Shown piece by piece: positions 1-6,059 of a DNA stretch of 9,045 bases. This DNA comes from DAOVQB01 sp023128935 (GTDB lineage: Bacteria > Eisenbacteria > RBG-16-71-46 > CAIMUX01 > WJJG01): assembly GCA_030628905.1 (NCBI GenBank), contig DAOVQB010000185.1:1-9045 (forward strand), in the 5' to 3' direction. The notes beneath the pieces are model-generated. The model was not told the DNA's origin. It was given only the letters and a program-made list of their open reading frames with translations, and did no database searches. Within the stretch, counting starts at the first letter, position 1; the number at the start of each line of letters is the position of its first letter. The position numbers and the translations under genes are program-made.

Positions 1-297
1 AGCTCAGAGGGGATCACCCGGTGGATTTCCTCGCTGGAGCAGCGCAAGGTCAAGGTGTTCCTCCCCCGATTTATCCTCCACGACGAATTCATACTGAATC
101 ATGTCCTGGCCGCGATGGGCATGATTAAGGCGTTCCACGAAGGGGGGGCGGACTTCTCCGCCATGACGGGAAGTCAGAGGCTCTACAGCATCCTCTTCAT
201 GGGTCGCTTGGCAGAACCCGAGGGGAAGGAACTACTGGACTACGTCCCAAAGGAACAACCGGAGAGCTATCATATTAGAGGTGGGCTGTACAGATGA
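1..297 (+). CDS. Serpin C-terminal part, internally deleted; runs off the left edge
   Basis: The frame is open from base 1 to TGA at 295-297, so the real start lies outside the window. Serpins are suicide inhibitors of serine or cysteine proteases. The visible protein carries late serpin motifs in order: 'ITRWISSLEQ', 'VKVFLPRFIL', 'LAAMGMIKAF', 'GADFSAMTG', and then directly 'SILFMGRLAEP', the final strand s5B. In normal serpins roughly 55-60 residues separate the last two motifs: strand s5A, the EEGTEAAAAT-type hinge, the reactive-centre loop, and strand s4B with HPFLFLI. None of that is present here, and the DNA reads straight through 'SQRLY' to 'SILFMGR' in frame. A non-typical tail of about 25 residues follows s5B. 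Without loop and hinge the product cannot act by the known serpin mechanism, so this is a decayed gene, an assembly deletion, or something non-inhibitory. The family call is firm; function is doubtful. Confidence 0.82.
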   Translation, partial: SSEGITRWISSLEQRKVKVFLPRFILHDEFILNHVLAAMGMIKAFHEGGADFSAMTGSQRLYSILFMGRLAEPEGKELLDYVPKEQPESYHIRGGLYR

Positions 298-464
298 CAG
301 GTCCAGGAGTCACTTCCGTCACAGAGCAAGCGCGCGGCCTGAGCGACATCTACGCAGGCGCGTTCCTGCTCTTGGTGCTCCACGGGGATAAGACCTTCGT
401 CATCCAATGCCGCAGGGTCAAGATATCCGGCCGAACGATACCTGTCGCACTGCGTGGAAGCTAG
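294..464 (+). CDS. Small open frame coupled to the serpin stop (56 codons, unknown)
   Basis: ATG at 294 overlaps the serpin TGA as ATGA, and AGAGGTGG (277-284) sits 9 bases upstream as a good ribosome binding site. The frame ends at TAG 462-464. The product has a hydrophobic stretch ('AGAFLLLVLHG') but no signal peptide layout or domain I recognise. By eye, 'AFLLLVLHGDKTFVI' followed by 'QCRRV' loosely resembles the serpin s4B-s5B region (PFLFLI...ILFMGRV), which is part of what the upstream serpin lacks. That resemblance is weak and may be chance. It could be a real coupled small gene, a degenerate serpin piece, or noise. Confidence 0.3.
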   Translation: MTGPGVTSVTEQARGLSDIYAGAFLLLVLHGDKTFVIQCRRVKISGRTIPVALRGS

Positions 465-480
465 TGTCACGCTGCCGTTC

Positions 481-495
481 GTCGGCTTGGCCGAT
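481..495. other. Small hairpin after the 56-codon frame
   Basis: GTCGGC, loop TTG, GCCGAT forms a 6-pair stem with one G-T pair. No T run follows on either side, so it is not a convincing terminator. It is recorded because it lies in the 465-605 gap, which otherwise holds only the larger hairpin at 522-552. Confidence 0.2.
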
Positions 496-521
496 TGACG
501 GACCATCTACTGAATAGAAAC

Positions 522-552
522 CGGGGAAGCTTCCTGGTGGGAAGCTTCCCCG
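522..552 (-). terminator. Strong hairpin, probable terminator of the cysteine peptidase gene
   Basis: A perfect 13-pair stem is formed by 522-534 and 540-552 (GGGGAAGCTTCC paired with GGAAGCTTCCCC plus a closing C-G), with a 5-base loop. It lies 53 bases beyond the peptidase stop. Read on the minus strand, the stem is followed by GTTTCTATTC, which is moderately T-rich. On the plus strand there is no T run. Each arm also contains the palindrome GGAAGCTTCC. It may stop transcripts from both sides, since the serpin and peptidase genes converge here. Confidence 0.6.
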
Positions 553-605
553 ATCCGTTGGTTGCACACTGTGCTGCGTGTGCGCGTTTCCCCGCAATCC
601 TCTCG

Positions 606-2735
606 CTACTGGAGCCGGATCATGCGGGTCACAACCGATGCCTCACCAGATTGCGCGCGGCAGTAGTAGGTGCCGGCGGGGACCGGTTGGCCTTGCTCAT
701 CCTTGCCGATCCAGGAGAAGGCGTGCATCCCGGAGTCGATTGCACCTTCGTGCAGGGTCCGGATCATCCGGCCGCTGGCATCGAAGATCGTAAGGCTCGC
801 CTCAGAAACATCAGCCGGAATGGTCAGTCGCAGGCTGGTCATTGAGACGAATGGGTTCGGACGAGACGAGACCGTCAAGCTGAGTCTCGAAGGCCGCACG
901 GGTTCAATGTCCTGGGCACCCTGGTTGGTCGCGATGACCCGGACATCGTCGATGTTCCAACCGCCGTACTCCCAGGCCGCGTCGCTCTCCATGTCAAACC
1001 GGATCTGGACATTGGCGTTGTCATCGGCGTACTCGGAGATGTCAATGTTGATCGGCACCCAAGTCTTGTCCCTGTGGTGGCCATCGTATTCATTTCTCCA
1101 GACCTCATTGCCGTCGACGAGAACACTGGCGACATCCCAGCGCGATTCCTCGGAAGTGAGCCAGCGGCAGAACTGCAAATGCACGCCGGTCTGTCCAGAG
1201 CAATCGACTCCCGGCGATTCCAGATAGCTGTGAGCATTGACTGGATAAAGGCCATTCCAAGGTGCCGCCACATCATTTAGGTCATTTCCGAAGAGGTTGT
1301 CTCCTGAGAAGGCTTCCTTCGGATCCCACTGACCGTCAAAGACACGCGGGGAGCCGAGCTGCCAGTCATCCACGCCCGAAACCGGCGCGTGACTCCAGTC
1401 CGGTGCCCCATCCTCGAAGTCGGTACTGTATAGAGTAGTGACAGGGCCAATGAAATCAGAGAAGGTCGAGACATCATTGGCCTGATCGCACACGATCTGA
1501 AGCTCAAACTCGATCATGGTCCCGACCTCGAGCTCCGGGCCCGCCTGCACGGTGAAGTGCGCGGCCAGCGAAGTACCGGTGCGCCAGGAACCAAGATCCG
1601 GGAACTCGGCCGTATCGTCGATCACCGTGACACCAGGGGTGAGGGAGCGAAGCAAGCCGACGATGTTAGCGGCATTGCCATAGCCGTAGTTGGTGACATC
1701 GATGGACATCTGCGCCGTCTCGCTTGGGTCGAGTACGCCGTTGCCACCGACAATCTCGTGCGACCTGTAGGCCACGCGCGCATCGACGGGTAGATCGAGG
1801 TCGAGGTTCTGACCCATTGCACCGAATGAGCTGGAACCAAACTGAACCCAGCCATAGCCGCCCTCGCCCCAACCCGTGCCCCAGCTGTTCTTGATCAGCC
1901 AGGCGCCGTTGCCGTAGCAGGCGCTGTTGTCCCAGCCGCAGCAAAGGATGGCGTGATTGCTCTGGCCCCAAACGCCGTTGTAGCACCCACCGCCGTAGCT
2001 CTGGAAGGCCCAGGGGGCATGGATGACCACCGCGACGGGATGATTCATCACCCCGGTCTTGAGGTTTTCTTCGCCATAGCCCACGTAGACATAGTCATTG
2101 AGCCTGACCGGCACATCGCACTCATCCTGTATGCAGGGGTCGGTGTAGGGATATTGATAGGGCATGCAGGTGCGGCGCACTGCGCCAAACCACATCCAGA
2201 GGTCATAGCAACCATTCATCTGGCCGCCATTGCATCCGTACCCATACTCGTTGCAGGAGATGCACTGCTGCTCAGAGAAGAGGATCTCAGTACCCGTCGC
2301 GATCTTGTAAGCGCCTTCAAGCGCGCCGACAGCTGCGAAGGCCCAGCAGGAGCCGCAGCCATACTGGTTCCTCGGCGCCGTCGTTCCGCCCATTGTCCGC
2401 CAATCCCAGGACTCAGGAAGGTCCCCCCGCGGAAGTGGTTCCAGAACGCCCGCGGCGTGCTTCCTGGCCTCGTCTTCTGAGATGGGGATGTAGCCGAAGA
2501 CATTGCCCCTCTCCGACGGCGGGATGGCGTTGATGGAGGTCGGGCCGGCTTCCCAAGTGCCACCCGTTTCTTCGATCCACTGGCGTGCTTCGGCGATTTC
2601 TTTTTCCTGGCTCCAACCTTCGTCATCATCAGCCCATGCCAATGGAGAGGCCAGCGCCAGAACGAGAATGCCGGCGAGTATGCTCACTGCTCCAAAGACC
2701 CGTCCTGCGCGAACTAGACTTGCTGCAAATTCCAT
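606..2735 (-). CDS. Secreted papain-family (C1A) cysteine peptidase with C-terminal FlgD-like module
   Basis: The protein has 709 residues from the ATG at 2735, chosen over an in-frame ATG at 2765 because GGAGGAG lies 6 bases before it. Residues 1-35 are a signal peptide (hydrophobic core, then 'SPLAWA' before an acidic run). A short pro-region precedes the C1A domain at about 108-320: oxyanion Gln124 and nucleophile Cys130 in 'QYGCGSCWAFAAVGALEGA', 'SEQQC', 'GCNGG' at 167-171, His261 in 'NHAILCCGWD', and Asn283 in 'IKNSWGTGWGEGGYGW'. All catalytic residues are present, so an active endopeptidase is expected. Next come a CARDB-like segment starting 'GNGVLDPSET' (about 330-425), a MAM/jelly-roll-like domain (about 435-600), and a FlgD-like Ig module (618-709). 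Such C-terminal modules often mark proteins for export or surface attachment; which applies here is not visible. The long ERFNIN-type propeptide of eukaryotic cathepsins is missing. The gene converges on a serpin relic. Confidence 0.93.
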   Translation of the reverse strand: MEFAASLVRAGRVFGAVSILAGILVLALASPLAWADDDEGWSQEKEIAEARQWIEETGGTWEAGPTSINAIPPSERGNVFGYIPISEDEARKHAAGVLEPLPRGDLPESWDWRTMGGTTAPRNQYGCGSCWAFAAVGALEGAYKIATGTEILFSEQQCISCNEYGYGCNGGQMNGCYDLWMWFGAVRRTCMPYQYPYTDPCIQDECDVPVRLNDYVYVGYGEENLKTGVMNHPVAVVIHAPWAFQSYGGGCYNGVWGQSNHAILCCGWDNSACYGNGAWLIKNSWGTGWGEGGYGWVQFGSSSFGAMGQNLDLDLPVDARVAYRSHEIVGGNGVLDPSETAQMSIDVTNYGYGNAANIVGLLRSLTPGVTVIDDTAEFPDLGSWRTGTSLAAHFTVQAGPELEVGTMIEFELQIVCDQANDVSTFSDFIGPVTTLYSTDFEDGAPDWSHAPVSGVDDWQLGSPRVFDGQWDPKEAFSGDNLFGNDLNDVAAPWNGLYPVNAHSYLESPGVDCSGQTGVHLQFCRWLTSEESRWDVASVLVDGNEVWRNEYDGHHRDKTWVPINIDISEYADDNANVQIRFDMESDAAWEYGGWNIDDVRVIATNQGAQDIEPVRPSRLSLTVSSRPNPFVSMTSLRLTIPADVSEASLTIFDASGRMIRTLHEGAIDSGMHAFSWIGKDEQGQPVPAGTYYCRAQSGEASVVTRMIRLQ

Positions 2736-2740
2736 GTGTA

Positions 2741-2748
2741 GCTCCTCC
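2741..2748 (-). promoter_or_regulatory. Ribosome binding site that fixes the peptidase start
   Basis: The minus strand reads GGAGGAGC, with 6 bases between GGAGGAG and the ATG at 2735. This places the signal peptide at residue 1 and argues against the upstream in-frame ATG at 2765, which would add ten charged residues in front of the signal peptide. Confidence 0.75.
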
Positions 2749-2784
2749 GTGACGGCCGCTTCCATGATTCCCGGCCGCCCTTGC

Positions 2785-2812
2785 GCAATTGTAAATTAAA
2801 CGCGTGCAATTG
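2785..2812. repeat. Two GCAATTG repeats 21 bases apart upstream of the peptidase
   Basis: GCAATTG occurs at 2785-2791 and 2806-2812, each containing the palindrome CAATTG. Their spacing is two helical turns, as in tandem regulator sites. They lie 50-77 bases upstream of the peptidase ATG. Function is inferred from position and phasing only. Confidence 0.35.
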
Positions 2813-2922
2813 ATTCTGGACCGAAGGCTGGATCCTTGGCAGGCAGAACTCCGACTCAGATGACGACTTGACGGCCCAGTGGAGTATGGGGTGGCAAATC
2901 GGCATGGCGCTCGGAGCCAGGC

Positions 2923-2999
2923 ACCCTATGTCCAATCATCAGACCATAATCTATGCAGTAAACCTCTACTATTCTATCATATGATGGATGCCATAGGGT
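2923..2999. repeat. Inverted repeat ACCCTATG / CATAGGGT upstream of the radical SAM gene
   Basis: ACCCTATG (2923-2930) and CATAGGGT (2992-2999) are exact reverse complements 61 bases apart. A less exact match continues inwards (ATCATC against GATGGAT). They enclose the AT-rich stretch with the ATCATATGAT palindrome. An 8-base match at this distance can arise by chance. Confidence 0.25.
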
Positions 3000-3057
3000 T
3001 TCTGATTTTCCGCCGTGCGGGCCGCGCAATGCCCACGGGATGGGTCGAGGTAACTGC

Positions 3058-4344
3058 TTGAAAAACACGGTATTGAAGCCGCGCCTGCTCTACAGCGACA
3101 ATGATGGCCTAATCCGGGATCATCCCCATCTGCTGGCGGTGGGGGATGGCGGGGGTGAGCCAATGCCCCTCCGCGAGGCCCGGATCATCCCCTTGCCACG
3201 GGGCAGTGACCTCTTCATGCTCCCGGACCGTTGGCCGCTGGGGTGGGATGCAACATCCCGGAAGATAGTTACCATGGAAACCGATGAGGCAGGTCAGCGG
3301 GTTCACGCCGTAGCGGCCTTCCTCGCCCCAGCACACACCGCTGCCCTCCTGGCTAGCTATGTGACCCAGCCCCAGGCGCCCTGCCTCCCCCTGTTTTCCT
3401 ATGCCGCGGTGGGCTATGCCAGGGGGCGCTACTGGGTGGCGGGTCGAAGATTGGACGGCGATGCGCGGCAAGATCCATGGCGCTTTGACATCGGAGAGAT
3501 CCGCCGATCAGTCAGCCGGCACCTGGAGCAGGATCCGGGAAACCGCCTACTGCAGCAACTCTGCAAATGCGCGCTGGAGTATCATTGCCGAGCTGCCCAG
3601 AACTTCTTCCTCCACCGCCACGAGGCGCCCCTGCCTACCAGCATCGCCTGCAACTCAAGGTGTCTCGGTTGTATCAGCCTGCAATCAGACGGCACTTTCA
3701 AGGCCGCGCATGATCGCCTCCGGGAACCGCCGCTACCGGAAGAGGTGGCGGCGGTGGCCTTGGCCCACATCCAGCGGGTGCCGAGGGCGGTTGTGAGCTT
3801 CGGGCAAGGTTGCGAGGGCGAGCCGTTACTCATGCGGGAGGTGTTGACTCGCTCGGTCCGCCTCATCCGGGAGGCCACTGCTGCTGGGACCGTGAATCTC
3901 AATACAAACGCGAGTCTGCCTGACGTTGTCGACGAACTGGCCCGCATCGGTCTAGACAGCATGCGGGTTAGCCTGAACAGTGCCAGCAGCGAACTGTACA
4001 ACCGCTACTACCGCCCGCAGGGATACACCTGGGCGGATGTCGTCGAATCTATGCGGCGCATGACAGCACAGGGACGCTTTGTGAGCCTTAACCTGCTTTA
4101 CTTCCCCGGCGTCACAGACAGGCTTGAGGAGGTGGAGGCCCTCTGCGAACTCATCGAGCTCACGGGGATTCGGATGATCCAGCTGCGCAATCTGAACATC
4201 GACCCTGAGATCTACAAAGCAGCGCTGCCAGCAGGGTTTTCCGGTCCAGGGCTGGGCCTGGATGCCTTCTTGCAAAGCCTGCAACAGGCATTCCCCCGGC
4301 TCCGCTTCGGCTACTTCAATCCTCCCAAGGAGCAATTTCCCTGA
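3058..4344 (+). CDS. Radical SAM protein of unknown substrate
   Basis: The protein has 428 residues from TTG 3058, chosen because GAGG (3047-3050) lies 7 bases upstream. ATG 3040 would add six residues but has no ribosome binding site. The [4Fe-4S] motif CxxxCxxC is Cys198, Cys202 and Cys205 in 'ACNSRCLGCISLQ'. Further SAM-fold elements follow: 'SFGQGCEGEPLL' (about 248-259), resembling the GGE SAM-binding strand, 'VNLNTNAS', and 'MRVSLNSASSELYNRYY'. The roughly 190 residues before the cluster form a distinct N-terminal domain ('IIPLPRGSDLFMLPDRWPLGWD'). Cys169, Cys171 and Cys177 lie just before the cluster and could bind a second metal or substrate. No SPASM or B12 domain is evident. The enzyme would cleave S-adenosylmethionine to start radical chemistry in the cytoplasm; the substrate cannot be read from the sequence. 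Neighbours (divergent peptidase, downstream biotinyl fragment) give no clear pathway. Confidence 0.85.
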   Translation: MKNTVLKPRLLYSDNDGLIRDHPHLLAVGDGGGEPMPLREARIIPLPRGSDLFMLPDRWPLGWDATSRKIVTMETDEAGQRVHAVAAFLAPAHTAALLASYVTQPQAPCLPLFSYAAVGYARGRYWVAGRRLDGDARQDPWRFDIGEIRRSVSRHLEQDPGNRLLQQLCKCALEYHCRAAQNFFLHRHEAPLPTSIACNSRCLGCISLQSDGTFKAAHDRLREPPLPEEVAAVALAHIQRVPRAVVSFGQGCEGEPLLMREVLTRSVRLIREATAAGTVNLNTNASLPDVVDELARIGLDSMRVSLNSASSELYNRYYRPQGYTWADVVESMRRMTAQGRFVSLNLLYFPGVTDRLEEVEALCELIELTGIRMIQLRNLNIDPEIYKAALPAGFSGPGLGLDAFLQSLQQAFPRLRFGYFNPPKEQFP

Positions 4345-4360
4345 CTCAGACCTGATATAG

Positions 4361-4837
4361 TTGTGCGCAGAGGTGGTGTTATCCCTTCACCCGGATGCGG
4401 GCGTCGACAATGGTACAGTCGGCCGGAGCGGGATTCAGTATGAACGGATTGATATCCAATTCCACAATCTCCTCCAGTTCCATCACCATTTGCGAGAAGC
4501 GCATCATACATTCCTTCAGGAGATCAAGCGCGACACCCTTTTCCCCGCGCACGCCTTCCAGCAGGGGGTAGCCAAGGAACTGATCACAATCAAGTCGCCC
4601 TCTGAGGGGATTTTCTATAGCCGGCCTTCTCCGGATGCGCCTGCCTACGTAGAAGTCGGGGCTGAGATCTCAGCGGGGACGGTGTTGGGCTTGGTCGAGG
4701 TGATGAAGTGCTTCAACCAGATTGCCTATGGAGGAGCAGACCTTCCCGCCAAGGGGAGGGTTGTGCGGATCTTGGCCGAGGATGCGGAGGAGGTCCGGTT
4801 CGGACAAGCGCTCTTCGGCGTTGAACCAGTGTCCTGA
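4361..4837 (+). CDS. Biotinyl-domain (biotin carboxyl carrier) frame with displaced 5' end
   Basis: The last ~88 codons (from about 4571) encode a complete biotinyl domain: 'ITIKSPSEGIFYSRPSPDAP', 'YVEVGAEISAGTVLGL', 'VEVMKCFNQI', then 'GRVVRILAEDAEEVRFGQAL'. The biotin-acceptor lysine is in EVMK, codon 4706-4708. Such domains carry CO2 in acetyl- or propionyl-CoA carboxylases. The frame stays open upstream to TTG 4361, but those ~70 codons are antisense to a synthetase tail, so that part of the protein is meaningless. No start codon with a ribosome binding site lies near the domain edge; the position where a start would fit reads GTA (4568-4570). The stop is TGA 4835-4837. The gene is either 5'-truncated by rearrangement or translated as an odd fusion. 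The domain call is firm; expression and start are doubtful. Confidence 0.6.
   Translation: MCAEVVLSLHPDAGVDNGTVGRSGIQYERIDIQFHNLLQFHHHLREAHHTFLQEIKRDTLFPAHAFQQGVAKELITIKSPSEGIFYSRPSPDAPAYVEVGAEISAGTVLGLVEVMKCFNQIAYGGADLPAKGRVVRILAEDAEEVRFGQALFGVEPVS
4379..4577 (-). pseudogene. C-terminal remnant of an ADP-forming acyl-CoA synthetase
   Basis: Read on the minus strand, about 66 codons end at TAA (4379-4381). They contain 'GYPLLEGVRGEKGVALD', 'MMRFSQMVMELEEIVELDIN', 'PFILNP' and 'TIVDARIRV'. This is the end of the ATP-grasp (beta) domain of ADP-forming acetate-CoA ligase-type enzymes. It matches the tail of the gene at 7405-9045 at about 40 of 64 residues by eye, so it is a paralogue, not a recent copy. 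Homology stops at about 4577, where the head-to-head biotinyl domain begins. The rest of the gene is absent. Codons are intact with no internal stop, which suggests recent truncation or an assembly join. Confidence 0.75.
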
Positions 4838-4865
4838 TCACGGCGCGCTTGTTCTCTAGTCGGTG

Positions 4866-6059
4866 TCACTCACGCAATGCCCGCATCATAGCTTCTTCGG
4901 TTTCCCGCGCCATCCGTGTGGCAGTGAATTCCTTCAGAATCCGCTCCCGTGCTGCCTGCCCGGCTGCCCGCGCGCGCTCGGGATCCGAGAGGATTTCTGC
5001 CATGGCGTCGGCGAGCGCTGCCGGGTCGCCGGGCGGGACAAGACGGCCTTCCACGCCGTCGTTGACCAGTTCGTGGAGAGCACCCACACGCGTCGCCACC
5101 ACCGGGATTCCCAATGACATCGCCTCCATCTGCGAGAGCGGAAGCGTCTCGACACATGGGTGGGAAGCGAGAACCGACAGATCGAACGCGGGGAGAATCC
5201 GGGGCACATCCGAGCGAACTCCCAAGAACCTCACGCGCGGGGCGATCCCAAGCCGGGCGGCAAGCTCTTCCAGCTCCGCCTGGCGCGGTCCTCCTCCCAC
5301 AATGAGGAAGATCGATTTCGGAAGCTGGTGCAGGAGCTGTTGGGCAGCGTTCAGGAAATTCTCGTGTGCCTTCTCGGGGCGCAGCATGGCGAGAATCCCC
5401 ACCACGGGGCCGTCATCCGGCGAGATGCCGAGGGCCCCCCGTGCTTCCTGTTTCGAGGGCAGCGCCGCCGGGTCAAGCGGCGGGATGCCATTGCGGATGA
5501 CTGTGATCTTCTCTGGGGGGATGTGTTCCGACTCGACCAGATATTGTTTCTGCGCGTCGGCAATTGAGAGCAGCTGCGTCACGCTGCCCAGCACCATTTT
5601 CATTGGCTTGGGGATCGAGGCCCTATTCCACTGGCCCGTCGTATGCACCGGCATGAGGATCGGGATCCGTCCGGCCAGTTTCGAGGCCAGCACCGCGACC
5701 GTAACGGCGTTGGTGTGATCCAGGCAGTAGTAGATCTGGAGGCCTACCCGCCGTTGTCGCCGCGCCAGCTTCAGCGGTGACCAGGGAACTGGCGGCCTGC
5801 CCGGTCCGAGATTGGATTCCACGGGTATACCGCGGGAGGCGATCAGATCCCCGATCGGTCCTGGTCCGCGCAGCGTGTAGAGATGTGGTTCGAAGCGCTT
5901 CCGGTCGAGATTCAGGATCAGGTGTTGCAGCTGGCGTTCTGCGCCACCAGTGACGAGAGTGGATACCACAAAGCCGACTGGAATGGGGAAAGTGGGACTG
6001 GAAGAAACAGTCTTCTCCGGATTCATGGAAACCCGTTCTGTGCGCGACCGATCGATCAT
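4866..6059 (-). CDS. GT4-family glycosyltransferase
   Basis: The protein has 397 residues and the GT-B fold of GT4 enzymes, which move a sugar from a nucleotide-sugar donor to an acceptor with retention of configuration. Visible: the N-terminal acceptor-side motif 'TGGAERQL' (37-44), 'VIRNGIP' (187-193), 'AMLRPEKAHENF' (224-235) at the start of the donor domain, 'FLIVGGGP' (251-258), and the E-x7-E pair Glu304 and Glu312 in 'VETLPLSQMEAMSLGIPVVA'. The ATG overlaps the upstream gene's TGA as ATGA (6056-6059) with GAGGGG just before it, so translation is coupled; an internal ATG at codon 12 is a weaker option. No signal peptide or membrane segment is visible, so it is cytoplasmic or membrane-associated. 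The acceptor is unknown; a surface polysaccharide or glycolipid is likely. Confidence 0.92.
   Translation of the reverse strand: MIDRSRTERVSMNPEKTVSSSPTFPIPVGFVVSTLVTGGAERQLQHLILNLDRKRFEPHLYTLRGPGPIGDLIASRGIPVESNLGPGRPPVPWSPLKLARRQRRVGLQIYYCLDHTNAVTVAVLASKLAGRIPILMPVHTTGQWNRASIPKPMKMVLGSVTQLLSIADAQKQYLVESEHIPPEKITVIRNGIPPLDPAALPSKQEARGALGISPDDGPVVGILAMLRPEKAHENFLNAAQQLLHQLPKSIFLIVGGGPRQAELEELAARLGIAPRVRFLGVRSDVPRILPAFDLSVLASHPCVETLPLSQMEAMSLGIPVVATRVGALHELVNDGVEGRLVPPGDPAALADAMAEILSDPERARAAGQAARERILKEFTATRMARETEEAMMRALRE

Larger units (their letters stand above)
2736..3057. promoter_or_regulatory. Divergent intergenic region between peptidase and radical SAM gene
   Basis: This 322-base stretch has no convincing gene and must hold the promoters for both divergent genes. 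Two AT-rich islands stand out from the GC-rich surroundings: 2781-2816 near the peptidase and 2941-3008 before the radical SAM gene. The first contains two GCAATTG copies whose start points are 21 bases apart. The second contains the 10-base palindrome ATCATATGAT (2976-2985). I could not find a -35/-10 pair with good spacing on either side, so exact promoters are not assigned. Confidence 0.45.

Noticed and set aside
270..506. 78-codon minus-strand frame between serpin and peptidase
   Set aside because: It overlaps the end of the serpin in antisense, has no recognisable motif, and no ribosome binding site was evident.
522..552. Hairpin considered as a mobile-element end or recombination site
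   Set aside because: There is no second copy in the window, no transposase and no target duplication; its position just past the peptidase stop fits a terminator.
1953..2480. Plus-strand open frame of 175 codons opposite the peptidase catalytic domain
   Set aside because: It lies wholly antisense to intact papain motifs, has no ribosome binding site and no domain.
2879..3061. 60-codon plus frame whose TGA overlaps the TTG start of the radical SAM gene; considered as a RiPP-like precursor
   Set aside because: There is no ribosome binding site before its GTG start, no leader/core pattern and no repeats; it covers the AT-rich promoter area, so chance is the simpler reading.
4838..4865. Gap between the convergent biotinyl frame and first glycosyltransferase, checked for a terminator
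   Set aside because: Only 28 bases, with no stem-loop and no T run seen.
4849..5718. Long plus-strand open frame (289 codons) opposite the first glycosyltransferase
   Set aside because: It is antisense to a gene with clear GT4 motifs, and its translation is rich in Ser, Arg and Ala without any recognisable domain, as expected from GC-rich reverse frames.
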